In this document: positions 1 to 6,283 of the stretch, piece by piece
Numbering within the stretch: the first letter of the stretch is position 1
Layout: each line of letters begins with the position of its first letter
Assembly: GCA_030691805.1 (NCBI GenBank)
Contig: JAUYDP010000126.1
Coordinates: forward strand, 1 to 8,171
Length of the DNA stretch: 8,171 bases
Origin: Dehalococcoidia bacterium
GTDB taxonomy: Bacteria > Chloroflexota > Dehalococcoidia > JAUYDP01
Direction: 5' to 3'
Notes under the pieces: model-generated
What the model saw: only the letters and a program-made list of their open reading frames with translations
Told to the model about the DNA's origin: nothing
The model's database searches: none
Position numbers and translations under genes: made by a program

Positions 1-506
1 CTGATGCCCACTGATTGGGCCTGCTTTATAGTGAGGAGCGTGTGATTTATCGTCCCCAGTCCGGGCCTGGCGACCACCAGGGCCGGAAGGCCCATGGCGA
101 CTATCAGGTCGGCTACACTGTATCCGTCAAGGAGGGGCACCATCAATCCGCCCACCCCTTCGACAATCATAAATTCGTGTCGCTGGCAAAGCTCTTGAAA
201 CGCTTCCATAATGAGGGCTGGGCTGACCGGGCGGTCTCCGAGTAAAGCCGCCACGGCTGGGGCCAGGGGTGCTTGCAGATAACAGGGCAAGATGAGATTC
301 AACGGGTCGTCAACCCCGGCCGCCAGTCGCAGCACTGCGGCGTCGCCGGGATAATCGCCCGTCTGGACCGGCTTCATTACCCCGACGTTCACTCCACGGG
401 CCTTGAGGGCGGCGGCCAGTCCGGCGGCTACCACTGTCTTGCCCACGCCGGTATCGGTTCCGGTGACGAAGATGCCCCGGGCAGGTTGTCGCGAGGGCGA
501 GCTCAT
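1..506 (-). CDS. bioD: Dethiobiotin synthetase BioD (C-terminus cut by window edge)
   Basis: BioD is a cytoplasmic enzyme that closes the ureido ring of 7,8-diaminopelargonate with CO2 and ATP to give dethiobiotin, the penultimate step of biotin synthesis. 168 residues are visible, against a usual length near 220-240, so roughly the last quarter is missing. Seen directly: a P-loop GTDTGVGKT at residues 16-24, the substrate-loop KPVQTG at 45-50, the metal/ATP-side GDAAVL at 54-59 with Asp55, and VEGVGGLMVPL at 115-125, the usual second signature with its Glu. The ATG at 506-504 gives MSSPSRQPARGIFVTGTDTG, the normal spacing to the P-loop. It lies 11 nt after the bioF stop with a weak GGAATGAG upstream, so translation is probably coupled to bioF. 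An overlapping ATG at 513 opens a different frame and is not the start. Identity is firm; activity is inferred from intact motifs. Confidence 0.96.
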   Translation of the reverse strand, partial: MSSPSRQPARGIFVTGTDTGVGKTVVAAGLAAALKARGVNVGVMKPVQTGDYPGDAAVLRLAAGVDDPLNLILPCYLQAPLAPAVAALLGDRPVSPALIMEAFQELCQRHEFMIVEGVGGLMVPLLDGYSVADLIVAMGLPALVVARPGLGTINHTLLTIKQAQSVGI

Positions 507-517
507 CACTCATTCCA

Positions 518-1750
518 TTAACTGATTACGCCCAGTCCCTTGCCCACCCGCTGGAAAACGTCCAGGGCCATGTCCAGGTCCTCTCGTGTGTGGGTGGCCA
601 TAAGCGAGCAGCGCAGCCGGCAGGCGCCCGGTGGCACTGTAGGAGGCCGCAGGCCCTGCACGAAGATACCTTCTTCCAGGAGAAGTCTGCTCATCTCCAT
701 GGTGCGCGCCGGGTCGCCGATTATGACCGGGACTATGGCGGTGCCTTCGCCCAGGACCTTGAAGCCTAACTCGATGAGCCCCTTTTTAAGATAGGAGGCG
801 CTAGAAAGGAGGTCATGGCGACGCCAAAGCTCCTGTTGGACTATCTCCAGGGCAGCCGTGGCCGCCGCCGCCAGGGATGGCGCCAAGGCCGTGGAAAAGA
901 TAAACGGTCGCGCCCGGTTAACCAGGAAGTCCACCAGTTCAAGGCTGCCCGCCACGAAGGCCCCTCCGCTCCCCAGGGCCTTGCCCAGGGTGCCTACCAG
1001 TATGTGCACCCCGGTTTCCAGTCCCAGGTGTTCCAAGGCGCCCCGGCCTTCCTCCCCCAGGGTCCCGATTCCGTGGGCGTCATCCACCATGAAAAGCGCT
1101 TCGTATCTGACTGCCAGGCAGGCCAACTCGTGAAGTGGCGCCAGGTCTCCCTCCATGCTGAACAGGCCTTCCGTGACGATGAGGCGCCGCCGGAAGGCTT
1201 CGGCGCGGCCAAGCATCGCTTCCAGGGCCTCGACGTCCCTATGAGGGTAAACGTGGACGCGAGCGCCGCTGAGGCGGCATCCATCCACTATGCTGGCGTG
1301 GTTGAACTGGTCGCTGAAGATAGCGTCGCCGGGACCCGCCAGCGCGCTGATGGCCCCCAGGTTAGCCATGTAGCCCGACCCAAACAGCAGTGCCGCCTCC
1401 GTGCCAAGGAACCGGGCCAGCCTCTCCTCCAACGTCCGGTGGGGCTCCAGGCTGCCGGCAATGAGACGGGCGGAGCCAGCCCCGCAGCCCCAGGTCTCGA
1501 TGGCCGCCTGGGCGGCGGCCTTGACCGAGGGGTGAGAGGCCAGGTCCAGGTAGTCGTTGGAGCAGAGGAGGAGTACCCGTTTGCCGTCCATGGTGACCCA
1601 GGGGCCGGGCGCCGTGTCCAGAGGCCGAAGGCTCCGGCGCAGTCCCTTTTCCCCAAGTGCCGCCAGTTCCTGTTTCAGAAAGGCGGTAGCGCGGCCGTTG
1701 GTCCCGGTTGCCTCCCCCCGCCCAGCCCAGCAGGGGACAAGCCCCTGCAC
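518..1750 (-). CDS. bioF: 8-amino-7-oxononanoate synthase BioF, with repeat-derived N-terminus
   Basis: BioF is a PLP-dependent alpha-oxoamine synthase that condenses pimeloyl-CoA or pimeloyl-ACP with L-alanine to give KAPA, the first step of biotin ring assembly. With a GTG start at 1750 it is 410 aa. Seen: LCSNDYLDLASHP at 62-74, GCGAGSARLIAGS at 88-100, NHAS with the PLP-stacking His151, DDAHGIGTLG at 223-232, the Schiff-base Lys257 in GTLGKALGSGG, and a C-terminal RLRCSLMATHT at 378-388. The family N-terminus (FLKQELAALGEKGLRR) starts only around residue 24. Everything before about residue 19 is encoded by an intergenic repeat, and no ATG, GTG or TTG occurs in frame between residue 1 and the conserved region. 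The GTG was chosen because GGAG at 1762-1759 sits 8 nt upstream. The frame stays open to 2137, but that extension overlaps bioB and is not believed. 2-amino-3-ketobutyrate CoA ligase is the close alternative; the bioB and bioD neighbours favour BioF. Confidence 0.93.
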   Translation of the reverse strand: MQGLVPCWAGRGEATGTNGRATAFLKQELAALGEKGLRRSLRPLDTAPGPWVTMDGKRVLLLCSNDYLDLASHPSVKAAAQAAIETWGCGAGSARLIAGSLEPHRTLEERLARFLGTEAALLFGSGYMANLGAISALAGPGDAIFSDQFNHASIVDGCRLSGARVHVYPHRDVEALEAMLGRAEAFRRRLIVTEGLFSMEGDLAPLHELACLAVRYEALFMVDDAHGIGTLGEEGRGALEHLGLETGVHILVGTLGKALGSGGAFVAGSLELVDFLVNRARPFIFSTALAPSLAAAATAALEIVQQELWRRHDLLSSASYLKKGLIELGFKVLGEGTAIVPVIIGDPARTMEMSRLLLEEGIFVQGLRPPTVPPGACRLRCSLMATHTREDLDMALDVFQRVGKGLGVIS

Positions 1751-1829
1751 TACATCATCTCCGTCAACGGAGAGGGGGCCAGGGGGTGAGGTTATTCCCT
1801 CTCCCTCTGGGACAGGGTTAGGGTGAGGG
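1711..1829. repeat. Intergenic palindromic repeat between bioB and bioF
   Basis: This segment reads on the minus strand as CCCTCACCCTAACCCTGTCC, then GAGGGAGAGGGAA and further C-rich tracts, ending in a G-run near 1711. Runs of this style, which conceptually translate as HPNPVPEGEG, are a common dispersed intergenic type in bacterial genomes. It includes a perfect 7-bp hairpin, GCAGGGG-ACAAG-CCCCTGC at 1730-1748, and the smaller hairpin at 1759-1772. It fills most of the 173-nt gap after bioB and runs into the start of bioF. The edges are approximate because only one copy is in the window. No transposase or target duplication is visible. Confidence 0.7.
1759..1772 (-). promoter_or_regulatory. 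Probable bioF ribosome binding site inside a small hairpin
   Basis: On the minus strand CTCCG-TTGA-CGGAG can fold into a 5-bp stem with a four-base loop. The 3' arm carries GGAG (1762-1759), the only good Shine-Dalgarno match in front of the proposed GTG start at 1750, with 8 nt spacing. If the hairpin forms, initiation of bioF would be partly masked. That masking is inferred; the sequence and spacing are seen directly. Confidence 0.55.
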
Positions 1830-1923
1830 CCAGACCGGCCGAGCACAGCGCCACTTCCTTCTTGGGGATTATTAGAAGCGCTAATGGAACTCGAATCTGG
1901 GGACCTGGCCATGGATGGCTGCC

Positions 1924-2868
1924 CTAGCTGGGCCGGCTTACGTCGAGTTCTAACCGGCGTAGGAGAGCCAGGTCTTCCTCGGGGCGCGGGCCTACGGTAG
2001 TCAGGTAGTTGCCGATGAGCAAGCCGTTCACCCCCGCGCTGAAGCCGCACTCCTGCATCAGCCCCAGGCTCTCCACCCTGCCTCCCGCCAGCCGGATGAT
2101 GGTATCCGGTAGCACTAGGCGGAAGATGGCCAGCCACTTGACGGCCTCCCAGGGGTCCATGGGCTTGACGTTGGCGAGCCTGGTTCCCGGACGGGGATTC
2201 AAGAAGTTGATGGGAACGGACTCCGGCTCAAGGGCCTTTAGCTCAAAGGCCAGCTCTACCCGCTGGCGGTCGGTCTCGCCTACGTTAAGTATGCCACCAG
2301 TACAGGCTTCGATGCCCGCCTCTTTCAGGGCCTTGACGGTGGTGACCCGGTCATCGAAAGAGTGGGTAGAGACGATGGCCGGGAAGTGGCTGCGGGCCGT
2401 CTCCAGGTTGTGGTTGAAGCGGGAGAGGCCAGCCTTCCGTAGGGCCTTGGCGCGTTCGGGTGTCATCAGGCCCAGCGATGCGCACCGCTCCAGGCGCGTC
2501 TTCTCCTTGATGAGCCGGACCGCCTCCAGCACCGTCTCGAAGTCCCGGTCCGACAGGGCCTTTCCGGCGGTGACGATACAGAAGTGGTGGGCGCCGGCCT
2601 GCTCGGCGGCCTCGGCATGGCGGAGTATCTCCTGGGTGCTCATCATGGGATAGGTGGCCACATCGGTGTCGTGGTGTGCTGATTGGGAGCAAAAAGCGCA
2701 GTCCTCGGAGCAGGAGCCGCTGCGGGCGTTGACGATGGAGCAAAGGTCCACCTGTGGCCCCTGCTCCTCGCGGACGGAGCGCGCCCATTCCACCAGGGCT
2801 AGTATCTGGGGCGGGCCGTGAAGGCGGGCCAGGTCCAGGGCTTCGTTGAAAGTAATTCCCTCAGTCAT
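1924..2868 (-). CDS. bioB: Biotin synthase BioB
   Basis: BioB is a radical SAM enzyme that inserts sulfur into dethiobiotin to make biotin, using a [4Fe-4S] cluster for SAM cleavage and a [2Fe-2S] cluster as sulfur donor. The protein is 314 aa, normal for the family. Seen: the radical SAM motif CSEDCAFC with Cys53, Cys57 and Cys60; candidate [2Fe-2S] ligands Cys97 (HFCIVTAG), Cys129 (ERCASLG), Cys189 (EACTGGI) and Arg264 (LAGGR); and FNHNLET at 151-157 and NFLNPRPGT at 221-229. All expected ligands are present, so it should be active. The ATG at 2868 has GGGAGG seven nt upstream and overlaps the end of the AOR gene by 8 nt (ATGACTGA), so it is co-transcribed with AOR and probably translationally coupled. 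No BirA-type operator lies directly upstream. Confidence 0.98.
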   Translation of the reverse strand: MTEGITFNEALDLARLHGPPQILALVEWARSVREEQGPQVDLCSIVNARSGSCSEDCAFCSQSAHHDTDVATYPMMSTQEILRHAEAAEQAGAHHFCIVTAGKALSDRDFETVLEAVRLIKEKTRLERCASLGLMTPERAKALRKAGLSRFNHNLETARSHFPAIVSTHSFDDRVTTVKALKEAGIEACTGGILNVGETDRQRVELAFELKALEPESVPINFLNPRPGTRLANVKPMDPWEAVKWLAIFRLVLPDTIIRLAGGRVESLGLMQECGFSAGVNGLLIGNYLTTVGPRPEEDLALLRRLELDVSRPS

Positions 2869-4813
2869 TTGGCAGCCTCCCTTCTCGCGCCAGGTCTCCG
2901 GCTACCCCCGAGAGGCCCAGCCCCTCCAGTGTGTTCCTGGTGGGCACGCCGGAGCGGATGTCCCACCCTCTTTCGTCATAATAACTGTCAATAAGACTGC
3001 TGACATTATTCTCGTTAACCGGCCTGGTCCGGTAGTAATCGGTCAGGCGCATCTCCCGGCCGTCCTCCCAGCGCAGGGGTTGGCTGCTCCACTGAGGTGG
3101 GACACGGTCGTCGGCGCGCGAGAACCCCTGGCGGACGTTGGCCGCCCGGTAGAGGTTATAGACCCTCTGGGCGGCCCGGGTCAGGTCGGCGCCGGAGGTT
3201 TCCCGGCCCGTGGCTGCGGTGAAGAGTTGGGCGCAGGTGTCGATGTCGTAGAGCCGCGAGACCTGCATGCGGAAGCAGATGCCGAAAGAGTTGAGGATGG
3301 TGCACCAGTCCTCATAGTGGGCGAGGTATCGGCCCAGGTTTTCGCCGCCCGGCTCCAGAGTGACCCGGTCCTTGGCCTCGGCCGGGAAGCCCATGCGGGC
3401 GCTGACCTTGGCGAAGAAGTCGGGCTTGCGCCCGACAGCGATGGTGATGCCCCCGACCGGCATATCGTGCGCCCCACGGGGGTTGACCACGCTTCCCAGG
3501 GTTTCCACACCCAAGCTGACCCGGGCATCGAAATCCGGGTCGCTGCCCTTGATCTGCACGGCGTGTTTAGCGGCCTCCGGACCCAGTTCGGCCATGGCCA
3601 CGCCCCAGCCCTGGGAGAGCAGCCCTCCAAAACCCTCCCCACGGACCATCTGGCCCATGAGGGAGATGGTGGTCTCGTAGCCGGCGCGGAGCTCCATGCC
3701 TCCGGTATCCGCTCTGTTAATGATGCCTTTCTCGTAGAGGTCCACCGCCCAGTCTATGAGGGCGCTGGTGGTAACGCTGTCCAGCCCGTAGCGCGTGGCC
3801 CGGTCGTGGAGGTCGAAGGCCTGCCCGACGTTGTCCAGGTCGCTGCGCAGGCCGTAGGCCAGGGTGGCCACCAGCGGGCAGGCTGCCCAGAAGGGATGGG
3901 ACCCCTCCGGACCCCTCACTTCCACCACCGATTTGTCGCCGGTGAGGCAGGAGGCGCAGGCTACGGTGGAGAGCTTTATCTTCTGGTATTCCTGGGGACC
4001 GAAACGGGCCACCGCCCGCTCCTCCGGGTAGACCTGGCTCCAGTTGCGGTAGATCAGGTGTCCGGCCTTGGCCCAAACGGGAACGATGAAATACAGGCTA
4101 TCCCGCACCCAGTTGTCCCGAAGCGGGTCCCCCCGGGCCTCTTTGGAAAGGCGGTCCACCAGCTTCATGAAGGCGCCCTTGCGGGCCACCTTGACGCCCC
4201 GATTGCCCTCGACCACGATGGCCTTCAGGTTCTTGGACCCCATGACACCCCCAACGGAGCGCCCCAGGGTCCCGCTCTTGTTTTCCATGAGGATGGAGAT
4301 GGGGGCCTGGCGCTCTCCGGCGGGGCCGATGGTAGCGATGACGGCGCGGCTTCCGCACTCCTCCCGCAGGGCATCCGTGGCCTGGACCAGGTCCAGACCC
4401 CAGAAACGGCGGGCGTCCCGCAGGCTCACCTGGCCGTCCTGCACGTGGAGATAGACCGGGCGGTCCGCCCGGCCGGTTACCACCAGGTGGTCGTAACCGG
4501 CCCACTTCAACATGGAGGAGAGCCAGCCGCCGCTGACACCCGTGCCCACCACCCCGCTGCTGGGGCAACGGGTGGTCACAAAAGCCTTGGCTCCTGCCCC
4601 AGGGCAAGGGGTCCCACCCAGAAGTCCGGCCCCGAAGATAATGGGGTTCTCCGGCGAAAGGGAGGCCACTCCGGGCTTAATCAGGTCATAGGCCAGCCGG
4701 GCGTTGAGGCCCCATCCACCCAGATAGTCCTGGATGAGCCGCCGGTCCAGAGGGTCCACCCTGTTCTGGCCGGTGGTCAGGTCAACGTGGAGTATGCGTC
4801 CAGCGTAGCTCAT
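2861..4813 (-). CDS. Aldehyde:ferredoxin oxidoreductase family tungsten/molybdenum enzyme
   Basis: AOR family enzymes carry a bis-pterin tungsten (or Mo) cofactor and a nearby [4Fe-4S] cluster, and usually interconvert aldehydes and carboxylates with ferredoxin; some members act on other substrates (BamB of benzoyl-CoA reductase is in the family). The protein is 650 aa, near the usual 600-700. Seen: the N-terminal start YAGRILHVDLTTG at 3-15, GTGVSGGWLSSMLKWAGYDH at 90-109, GRSVGGVMGSKNLKAIVVEG at 184-203, NPRGAHD at 444-450, and a complete C-terminus ending GVPTRNTLEGLGL at 622-634. The cluster motif, normally CxxCxxxC plus a distal Cys, reads Cys286-x-x-Cys289-x-x-x-Asp293 with Cys513 (FGIC) as the likely distal ligand, so the third cysteine is Asp. 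The ATG at 4813 follows a G-run about 6 nt upstream. The paired ferredoxin gene lies upstream across a repeat block, and bioB overlaps the 3' end. The substrate cannot be read from sequence. Confidence 0.93.
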   Translation of the reverse strand: MSYAGRILHVDLTTGQNRVDPLDRRLIQDYLGGWGLNARLAYDLIKPGVASLSPENPIIFGAGLLGGTPCPGAGAKAFVTTRCPSSGVVGTGVSGGWLSSMLKWAGYDHLVVTGRADRPVYLHVQDGQVSLRDARRFWGLDLVQATDALREECGSRAVIATIGPAGERQAPISILMENKSGTLGRSVGGVMGSKNLKAIVVEGNRGVKVARKGAFMKLVDRLSKEARGDPLRDNWVRDSLYFIVPVWAKAGHLIYRNWSQVYPEERAVARFGPQEYQKIKLSTVACASCLTGDKSVVEVRGPEGSHPFWAACPLVATLAYGLRSDLDNVGQAFDLHDRATRYGLDSVTTSALIDWAVDLYEKGIINRADTGGMELRAGYETTISLMGQMVRGEGFGGLLSQGWGVAMAELGPEAAKHAVQIKGSDPDFDARVSLGVETLGSVVNPRGAHDMPVGGITIAVGRKPDFFAKVSARMGFPAEAKDRVTLEPGGENLGRYLAHYEDWCTILNSFGICFRMQVSRLYDIDTCAQLFTAATGRETSGADLTRAAQRVYNLYRAANVRQGFSRADDRVPPQWSSQPLRWEDGREMRLTDYYRTRPVNENNVSSLIDSYYDERGWDIRSGVPTRNTLEGLGLSGVAGDLAREGRLPND

Positions 4814-4886
4814 TCATAGCCCCCCTGCGCCAACGCCTTCCTAGATAAGGCCGCCGAGTCTTGCACCAGATAGCCGCCCCTTTCTA

Positions 4887-5112
4887 AGTGGTTCATCCGC
4901 TAAATTCCTCGTAGTGGCGGACGGCCCTGTCCGCCAAGGGGGCGTGGGGCGGACACAGCGAGGTTGTTGAAAAACCGGATAGGCGGGGCTTTCCAGCCCC
5001 GCCGGCCGAGGCGGCGCTCGTAGTGGCGGACGGCCCTGTCCGCCAAGGGGCGTGGGGCGGACACAGCGGTCCGCCACTACGGCTGGCACAAGGACTTACC
5101 GGATAAACCACT
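4887..5112. repeat. Nested palindromic repeat block (MITE-like or REP cluster)
   Basis: Outer ends form an imperfect inverted repeat: AGTGGTTCATCCG at 4887-4899 and CGGATAAACCACT at 5100-5112, with one mismatch in 13. Inside lie two direct copies of a roughly 52-bp unit at 4908-4960 and 5017-5068, nearly identical apart from one extra G in the first. Between them is a perfect 9-bp GC hairpin, GGCGGGGCT-TTCC-AGCCCCGCC at 4982-5003. The second copy is completed by a perfect 13-bp terminal inverted repeat; the first copy lacks that right arm. No transposase is encoded. Confidence 0.8.
5019..5081. repeat. 63-bp complete palindromic unit with four alternating arms
   Basis: The ends CGTAGTGGCGGAC (5019-5031) and GTCCGCCACTACG (5069-5081) are perfect inverted repeats. 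Inside, the 7-mer GGCGGAC and its complement GTCCGCC alternate: GGCGGAC, GTCCGCC, GGCGGAC, GTCCGCC. The unit can therefore form either one long stem or two adjacent 7-bp hairpins (a cruciform-like or cloverleaf fold). This is seen directly; whether it folds in RNA or DNA is not known. Confidence 0.8.
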
Positions 5113-5176
5113 GAGCAGCCTAACACAAAGAAATCGCAAATTCCCCCTGCAAACGCCTTCCCAACCTGGGGTTTCA

Positions 5177-5434
5177 TCATGACACCTTCCGCCGCCCCGT
5201 GATGGTCAGTGCCCCATAGGCGCAATTGCGGGCGCAGACCCCGCAGTAGTTGCAGCCCTCAGTGAACCTCACGGCGTTAGGCACACCTTGATCCGGCCAT
5301 TGGACCTCGATAAATGCTTTTGACGGGTTGAACTCTCCAAAATAGAGGAGAGAGCAGCGCATCTGGCAGACCAGGCAAGATGCGCACTTCTCCGGATCCA
5401 CCAGTATATTATAACCCTTCATCCGTTCAGCCAC
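5177..5434 (-). CDS. 2x[4Fe-4S] ferredoxin-like protein, probable AOR electron-transfer subunit
   Basis: This is a small 85-aa iron-sulfur protein with two complete ligand sets: Cys17, Cys20, Cys23, Cys27 (CxxCxxCxxxC) and Cys61, Cys64, Cys67, Cys71. The 33-residue insert between clusters (LLYFGEFNPSKAFIEVQW region) is like the dicluster ferredoxin proteins often encoded beside AOR genes. It likely passes electrons between AOR and a soluble or membrane partner. No signal peptide is seen, so it is cytoplasmic. The start is taken as GTG at 5434, because GGGGAGG (5450-5444) lies 9 nt before it. The in-frame ATG four codons later (5422) would leave the site too far away. It follows the dehydrogenase stop by 15 nt, so the two are in one operon. 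The role as AOR partner is inferred from context. Confidence 0.88.
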   Translation of the reverse strand: MAERMKGYNILVDPEKCASCLVCQMRCSLLYFGEFNPSKAFIEVQWPDQGVPNAVRFTEGCNYCGVCARNCAYGALTITGRRKVS

Positions 5435-5449
5435 GGCCGTCCGCCTCCC

Positions 5450-6241
5450 CTACATCATGCTATAGCCGCCGTTTACACTTATGGTCTGGCCGGTCAGGAA
5501 GCTGCACCGGTCCGACGCCACGTATACCACCATATTGGCGATATCCTGCGGCCTACCTAGCCGTCGCAGGGGATAGGTTTTGGCCAGCTTCTCCCGGGCC
5601 TCGGGAGGGAAGAGCGCACTGATCTGGTCCTGCCGCAGCATGCTTTCCTTCCCCAATTCTTCCTCTGGCGGGAAGGTTACGCTGGGGCAGATGGCGTTGC
5701 ATCTTATGCTGAACCGGCCAAACTCCCTTGCTATGTTCTTGGTAAAGGTTATGACGCCGCCCTTGGCAGCGGAATAAATGCTTTCTCGGAACTCCCCCAT
5801 CCGGCCCGCATCGGAACTGATGTTTACGATGCTCCCACCCCTTTTTTCGGACATATACGGAAGCACAGCCCGAGTAAAGTAGAGAACGTGGCGCAGGTTC
5901 AGGTTGAGGTATTTATCATACTTCTCCACAGGGATATCCAGGAAAGGCGTGAAGTCGTCCCATCCGACGCCATTAACCAATATGTCAAAACCACCGAACT
6001 CACTCACGGTGTTCTTGACTACCCGCTCCGCATCCGGGTAGTTGGTAACATCCGCTTTGTTGAACAGAGCCGTTCCGCCCTTGCTTCGAATCAACTCCAC
6101 AACCTTGTTACCGCCTTGCTCATCCAGGTCCACCAAGGATACATTGGCGCCTTCCTCACCGAAAGCGATGCTGATGGCCCGCCCGATGTTGGAAGCGCCC
6201 CCTGTCACCATAGCGGTCTTGCCCTTGAGTCCTAAGTCCAT
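5450..6241 (-). CDS. SDR-family dehydrogenase, resembling 2-hydroxycyclohexanecarboxyl-CoA dehydrogenases
   Basis: This is a classical short-chain dehydrogenase/reductase of 263 aa. Seen: cofactor loop TGGASNIG at 13-20; an acidic Asp38 at the end of the second strand (SLVDLD), which in this family favours NAD over NADP; catalytic Asn114, Ser143, Tyr156 and Lys160 (YSAAK); and a complete C-terminus, FLTGQTISVNGGYSMM. The usual NNAG after the fourth strand reads NGVG (90-93). The following GWDDFTPFLD resembles the BadH-type family (oxidation of 2-hydroxycyclohexanecarboxyl-CoA), but other hydroxyacyl or general alcohol dehydrogenases cannot be excluded. The ATG at 6241 has AAGGAGG six nt upstream, a strong site. 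It lies 42 nt downstream of the peptidase gene; that gap is AT-rich but has no clear -35/-10 pair. The ferredoxin gene follows directly. Confidence 0.92.
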   Translation of the reverse strand: MDLGLKGKTAMVTGGASNIGRAISIAFGEEGANVSLVDLDEQGGNKVVELIRSKGGTALFNKADVTNYPDAERVVKNTVSEFGGFDILVNGVGWDDFTPFLDIPVEKYDKYLNLNLRHVLYFTRAVLPYMSEKRGGSIVNISSDAGRMGEFRESIYSAAKGGVITFTKNIAREFGRFSIRCNAICPSVTFPPEEELGKESMLRQDQISALFPPEAREKLAKTYPLRRLGRPQDIANMVVYVASDRCSFLTGQTISVNGGYSMM

Positions 6242-6283
6242 ATGTAGCCTCCTTTTGGAAGTAATATATAAAACTGAGTCTTA

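Larger units (their letters stand above)
4814..5176. other. 363-bp non-coding gap between ferredoxin and AOR genes, filled by repeats
   Basis: No credible gene lies here. Short open frames on the minus strand only translate the repeats. The centre (about 4887-5112) is a nested palindromic block annotated separately. The flanks share a short similar stretch: CCCCCTGCGCCAACGCCTTCC near 4821-4841 and CCCCCTGCAAACGCCTTCC near 5144-5162. This may be an old duplication or chance. I saw no clear sigma-70 promoter and no stem followed by a T-run on the minus strand, so the AOR-bio genes may be read through from upstream. Confidence 0.7.

Noticed and set aside
815..1789. A 324-codon plus-strand open frame opposite bioF
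   Set aside because: It lies opposite a well-supported BioF frame and has low-complexity composition with no family motif.
1751..2137. An N-terminal extension of bioF up to 2137
   Set aside because: The frame happens to be open, but it would overlap the 3' end of bioB by over 200 nt and translate intergenic repeat as Pro/Gly-rich sequence unlike any BioF.
2846..4819. A 657-codon open frame on the plus strand, antisense to AOR
   Set aside because: It mirrors the AOR gene, whose minus-strand translation carries clear family motifs along its whole length. The antisense protein is rich in Gly, His, Ala and Val with no recognisable domain, as expected from GC-rich codon shadowing.
4961..4977. 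BirA-type operator (GGTTGTTGAAAAACC)
   Set aside because: The arms pair over only four bases and lack the long spaced symmetry expected of a biotin repressor site.
4908..5068. CRISPR-like array (two ~52-bp direct repeats)
   Set aside because: There are only two copies, the units are too long, the spacing segment itself contains a palindrome, and there are no cas genes. They fit dispersed palindromic repeats.
4841..5225. Small minus-strand open frames between AOR and ferredoxin genes
   Set aside because: They are translations of the palindromic repeat units (repeated CVRPTPxxxGQG-like sequence) without a ribosome site or family resemblance.
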